A stretch of 64,000 nucleotides of DNA from Sanderia malayensis (Eukaryota; Cnidaria; Scyphozoa; Semaeostomeae; Pelagiidae), in the NCBI GenBank assembly GCA_013076295.1, contig RQOL01000699.1:4774001-4838000 (forward strand), given 5' to 3'. Positions 60,241-64,000 of the stretch are shown piece by piece. The notes beneath the pieces are model-generated. The model was not told the DNA's origin and did not search any database. It saw only the letters and a program-made list of their open reading frames with translations. A program made the position numbers and the translations under genes. The stretch's first letter is position 1, and each line of letters starts with the position of its first letter.

Positions 60241-61989
60241 TCACCTGGGGCTATCACTGTGTGCTTTATACTCCATTATTGTATTTTGTGGTAAATTTAG
60301 TATCCTTCGCAGTGTGTCTCTGTAAAATATAAACACACCAATGCTGATTCATTTTCCATACATTAACTCAGATATAAAATATGACAAATAATTTAAAGTC
60401 AAGTAATGATTACCTTATTCTTTGTATTGTCACCTGGTCAGATGCATTTTTATTCCAAACTGAAATAATATCATCCTAAAAAATAAATTTTTTTCATTTT
60501 ATTCAAAACAGGTGTGATATAGCTTTTTATCATATAATAATAGAAATAGAAATGATAAAAGAGCTATAAGAATAATAAAACTTAATTAAGACTGTAAGCA
60601 AATGCAACCAACTTGAAATCTGAGTGAAATAACAGCTCCACATAGTTCTGATTCCACCATGAACTGTTCCCCAAGCATAGCTAATATCTGCAGGACATAA
60701 AAAATAAGGGTCAATTAACAAGTACACAAATACGTTAAATGGCAGAAAAAAACAATGTAACGATTATAATTACTAGATTTTCCCAATATCTTGATGCAAG
60801 TCCTTTCCGTAATCGTAAAATCCACTTTCCACCTTCTCTATTGGCTTCATCCTAAAAAATTGAGCAAAAACATGAGTAATTAATAATAATAATAACACGT
60901 AATAATTTCAAAAATACAAAGAGTATATAAATGAAATATGGAACAGGCAACATAAATGTGTAAAGTAGAAAGTCAAATCAAATTGTCATAATTGTTCTTA
61001 AAAATATTTACAGATTTGAAGCTTCTTATAATAGGCGATAAAGCATTCCACAAATTTACTACATGCTGAGAGTAAAAGTATCAAGAAAGAGTAAAGGTAA
61101 TTGAGCATGATTCCCTTTCCTTTGCTTCTAGTGTTAACAGATGAAAGAAACAGTAAAACAAACCTCCCACATTGGTCTGATACCATGTTTGAATAAATGA
61201 ATGTTGCTATTTCCTGGAAGATCTCCGGGTCTTACCATATAGGAATAAAATGCCCAAAACTGTTCAACCTGTAGAATACGAGCAGCATGAATTAAATGAC
61301 TCCATGCTTGTTCTTCTAAATCAACATCATTGCCCTGCTATATACACTATGATATACAAAATTGTAAGAGCGTTGCAGACAAGACTCACTGTGGAGAAGC
61401 TTCCAATTAATTTAATGCTTGATTCGTAGTTGCTTGCAGCTGATGACTTTGAGAATCTTTTTGAAAACCAGAACGCATGTGGATATTGTAATTTGTGTTC
61501 ACCTGGTGGTATTTCTGGTGGTGGATCAAACAAGTACTTTGTCACCTGCAGAAAAATAGAACAGTTACGTGAGAAAATCCATTAAGCTGCATGAAAAAAC
61601 TCTCTTCGTTTGGAGTATTTTTGAAGAAGCTTACCTTTTCCAAATCATTTCCATCTTTATCATTTTCATCGGTACTTCCATTCTAAAAATAATACCATGG
61701 CAAATTTGACTCTGAGGAGAAATGCTTTTAAGGGTTGTGTCATTATCAAAACAGATTTATTAATAAACATACAACATGGTTTTCTTCGTCTTCTTTGTCA
61801 CTGTTATCATCAACAAGTTTGAGACTAAAAGCAAACATTATATAATTAATAGGTCTGGAACTTGCATCTGTATTTTATTATTCTCTAAACGACCCAAGGA
61901 GAGCTCTCTCTCTCTCACACACAAACACACACATAATATACATACTAGTATTTTAAGCAAATATCTCATTTGACTTACGACCCTCTCAT
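60241..61989 (-). CDS. EIF4E2: eIF4E homologous protein 4EHP (eIF4E2)
   Basis: Cap-binding translational repressor that binds the mRNA 5' cap without eIF4G. Reverse-strand exons include an acidic N-terminus (LVDDNSDKEDEENHV; GSTDENDKDGNDLEK), then HKLQYPHAFWFSKRFSKSSA and NYESSIKLIGSFSTVEQFWA. FYSYMVRPGDLPGNSNIHLF and KHGIRPMWEDEANREGGKWI follow, then LRLRKGLASRYWEN, ILAMLGEQFMVESELCGAVI, DDIISVWNKNASDQ and RDTLRRILNLPQNTIMEYKA. The W-to-F/Y pattern (FWFSKR, FYSYMVRPGDL) is typical of class II eIF4E. The stop is at 60241-60243. A start at 61989 (MRG joined to SLKLVDD) is likely but not certain. All core motifs are present. Confidence 0.93.
61905..61936. repeat. TC/CA microsatellite
   Basis: CTCTCTCTCTCTCACACACAAACACACACA, within the first 4EHP intron. 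Confidence 0.9.
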
Positions 61990-62761
61990 TGCATGTTAAA
62001 ATCTCATAATAACATCCATAAATAGAAATATAAACAAATAAATAAAAATTAAAAACTACATAAATAAAGTCTCACGCAGCAAATTTGTTCATTCCTTGTT
62101 TTGTTGAAACCAAACCACAAAACTGTTGCAACAGTAAATTTACCACGTGCGTAGAAAAATGCGAGGCGAAATGAAATTGTCTTTATAGTTTTAAAATGTT
62201 GGTCTTGACGTATACTATTTAAATATTCTTTATAAATGAGTGCTTGTAATAAATTTCCTTTGTAAAATTACATAAATCGACCACCTACAACTTTTTACCT
62301 TTTAGGCCAAATCTGCTTTATTCCATTTTTGTTCGTCCATTGAACTTTGTGTAATTTTACACGAATCCAACATAGATGTCGACTTGTAGACTGTAGAGTA
62401 GAGTGAGAGCAAAGCAAGGACAAGGCTAACCAACAAAGGAAAAGGAAGAAGGGAAACCTTTCCTTTTACGCACAATTTTCCAGGTTTGATTTTTGCACAC
62501 ACATTGGCAAAATTGTCAGCTATTTGAGTTCCTCGTTGCTACTTCCTTTACCGACTTAATCTGTTGATGCCTGGTTGACAGTTAGTTGGTTGCCTGCAGG
62601 ACGTGTTTGCGTTTACTCCCTTTCCTGGCCTAACATTTTGTTGATCGCTCCTCCACACTAAAGGTACCTATACATTTAATTTTAGATCAATTGTATCATG
62701 CTATGAATAAAATGAGTACTAAATTTTACGCAATGTGCTTCGAAATCTATTTGCAGACATC
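61990..62761. promoter_or_regulatory. Intergenic region between divergent 4EHP and MO25
   Basis: 772 bp separate the two likely start codons. It may contain 5' UTR exons: an AG acceptor (TTTGCAG) just before the MO25 ATG at 62762 suggests an upstream non-coding exon. No TATA box is clear. Confidence 0.4.
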
Positions 62762-63913
62762 ATGCCTCTGTTCGGTTCTTCAAAGAAGAGTCCAATTGAT
62801 ACTTGTAAATCAATGTACGATGCTTTATGTGTCTTGAAAGCTGGTGAAACTGGGAAAAAATACGAGAAGGTTATTGTGACAATAGCCTATAATTACTGTA
62901 CTTATTATTGCTACGATTTTCGTGGGATTTTCACATCTTCTTATCAAATCTTTGTAGGCAGTTGAAGATGTTGGGAAACATTTGAATGCAATAAAAAATA
63001 TCTTATTTGGGAGTGGAGGTAAAATCTGGTTGCACATATTTTTTTATAATCTGCAATTTAGCAAGTCATTATTGAAAAATCCCATAACCTGTCAGATTTT
63101 CTTTCGCTGTGTTAATGATTCCTTATATCATTGTGCTAAAAATTCAATAATTTCAGATCAAGACCCACAAACAGAGCATGTTGCACAAGTAGCACAAGAG
63201 TTCTATAACCACAACATCTTTCTCTTACTTGTAACACATCTTCATATTCTGGACTTTGAAGTGAGGAAAAGGATATCTATATTTATTGATATACATTTTT
63301 GGTTGATGTATTTGTGTCATGTTAAACCAAAGATGAAAAACTCATAAATCTCTTCTTTCTAACTAACAGGCAAGAAAAGATGTTGTGCAGATATTTAGCA
63401 GTTTACTACGACGACAAATTGGAGCAAGAGCACCTACTATTGATTTCATTAGTCACAGTTTAGACATAATCTTTACTCTTCTAAAAGGGTACAATTTTAT
63501 TTGTTTCCTATTTATTTTTTGCTCTTTCAAAACACTAGTTAAGTGGCTTTAGATATCTATTTCTGGTGTTTTTTTGTTCAAGGTATGAAAATGTGGAGAT
63601 ATCATTGCATTGTGGAATGATTTTACGTGAATGCTTTAAATTTGAAGCTTTGGCTAAACCTGTAATCATATCTGAAAACTTCTATTCCCTTTTCAAATAC
63701 GTAGAAATGTCTACTTTTGATATTGCATCTGATGCCTTTACAACTTTCAAGGTTTGCCATCTAAAATACTTTACCAATCAATATTTTATCACAGCTTTAA
63801 GGCTGCTGATTATTTGTAATCAATCTCATATTGCTGTGTCTTATATTTTGAAGGATTTACTAACCAGACATAAGATTGTGTGCGCTGAATTTCTTGATAA
63901 AAATTACGACAGG
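62762..63913 (+). CDS. CAB39: MO25/CAB39 scaffold protein, 3' end outside window
   Basis: MO25 is an armadillo-like scaffold that activates LKB1 with STRAD and also binds STE20-type kinases. Exons visible: 62762-62869, 62958-63018, 63157-63260, 63370-63488, 63583-63751 and 63854-63913. The start reads [20 protein letters not shown]. Then [80 protein letters not shown] and [20 protein letters not shown]. These match the animal MO25 sequence closely over about 200 residues, two-thirds of the usual ~340. The frame is intact; the remaining exons lie beyond the window. Confidence 0.95.
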
Positions 63914-64000
63914 GTAAATCTGCACAACACATCATGATTTTGATGCTTAAAATTGTTGCATAAAATTTATGAAAATGATATAACTTTTGTTTGTTTATTT

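Overview
This is nuclear DNA from an invertebrate animal. It is AT-rich, with multi-exon genes, short GT-AG introns and many DNA-transposon relics. The gene set (CHK1, YAP, BRCC36, PRSS16-type peptidase, Rubicon, DGAT2/MOGAT, 4EHP, MO25) is metazoan. The sequence does not fix the phylum; a cnidarian, sponge or invertebrate deuterostome would all fit. There are no operons or CRISPR arrays, and I saw no rRNA or functional tRNA gene.

Layout. 1-1684: 3' part of an intronless, mobile-element-like ORF cut by the window edge. 1685-9400: gene-free, repeat-rich DNA, including about 14 tandem copies of a ~152 bp unit built on a tRNA-like SINE head (3110-5310) and separate SINE copies nearby. 9416-31223: compact host genes, namely CHK1 (+), YAP (-), BRCC36 (-), a serine carboxypeptidase (+), Rubicon (-) and a leucine-rich-repeat protein (+). 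BRCC36/peptidase and Rubicon/LRR are head-to-head pairs with 210-370 bp between starts. 31510-40480: a DGAT2-family acyltransferase (-), one intron of which carries a 6.8 kb array of ~340 copies of a 20 bp minisatellite.

40900-59720: a transposon cluster. Its core is a two-gene element. A KDZ-type (Kyakuja-Dileera-Zisupton) transposase gene has 11 exons that join in frame to 988 codons (44360-49870, +). Convergent to it is a multi-exon gene for an OTU-protease/PHD-like protein (57571-52141, -). A 175 bp tandem repeat lies between the two 3' ends, and a shared palindromic motif lies upstream of both 5' ends. Next to it is a 2112 bp element with perfect 32 bp terminal inverted repeats and a perfect 9 bp target duplication. 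That element carries half a PHD finger and is itself interrupted by another inverted-repeat element. Further right is a decayed THAP-domain element, one end of which holds a 52 bp hairpin with a perfect 8 bp target duplication.

60241-64000: host genes again, 4EHP/eIF4E2 (-) and the 5' part of MO25/CAB39 (+), divergently arranged.

Several host genes belong to growth and genome-integrity pathways (CHK1, BRCC36, YAP, MO25), but nothing here shows that they are co-regulated. The most notable content is the apparently intact KDZ element with its OTU/PHD partner and the nested elements around it.
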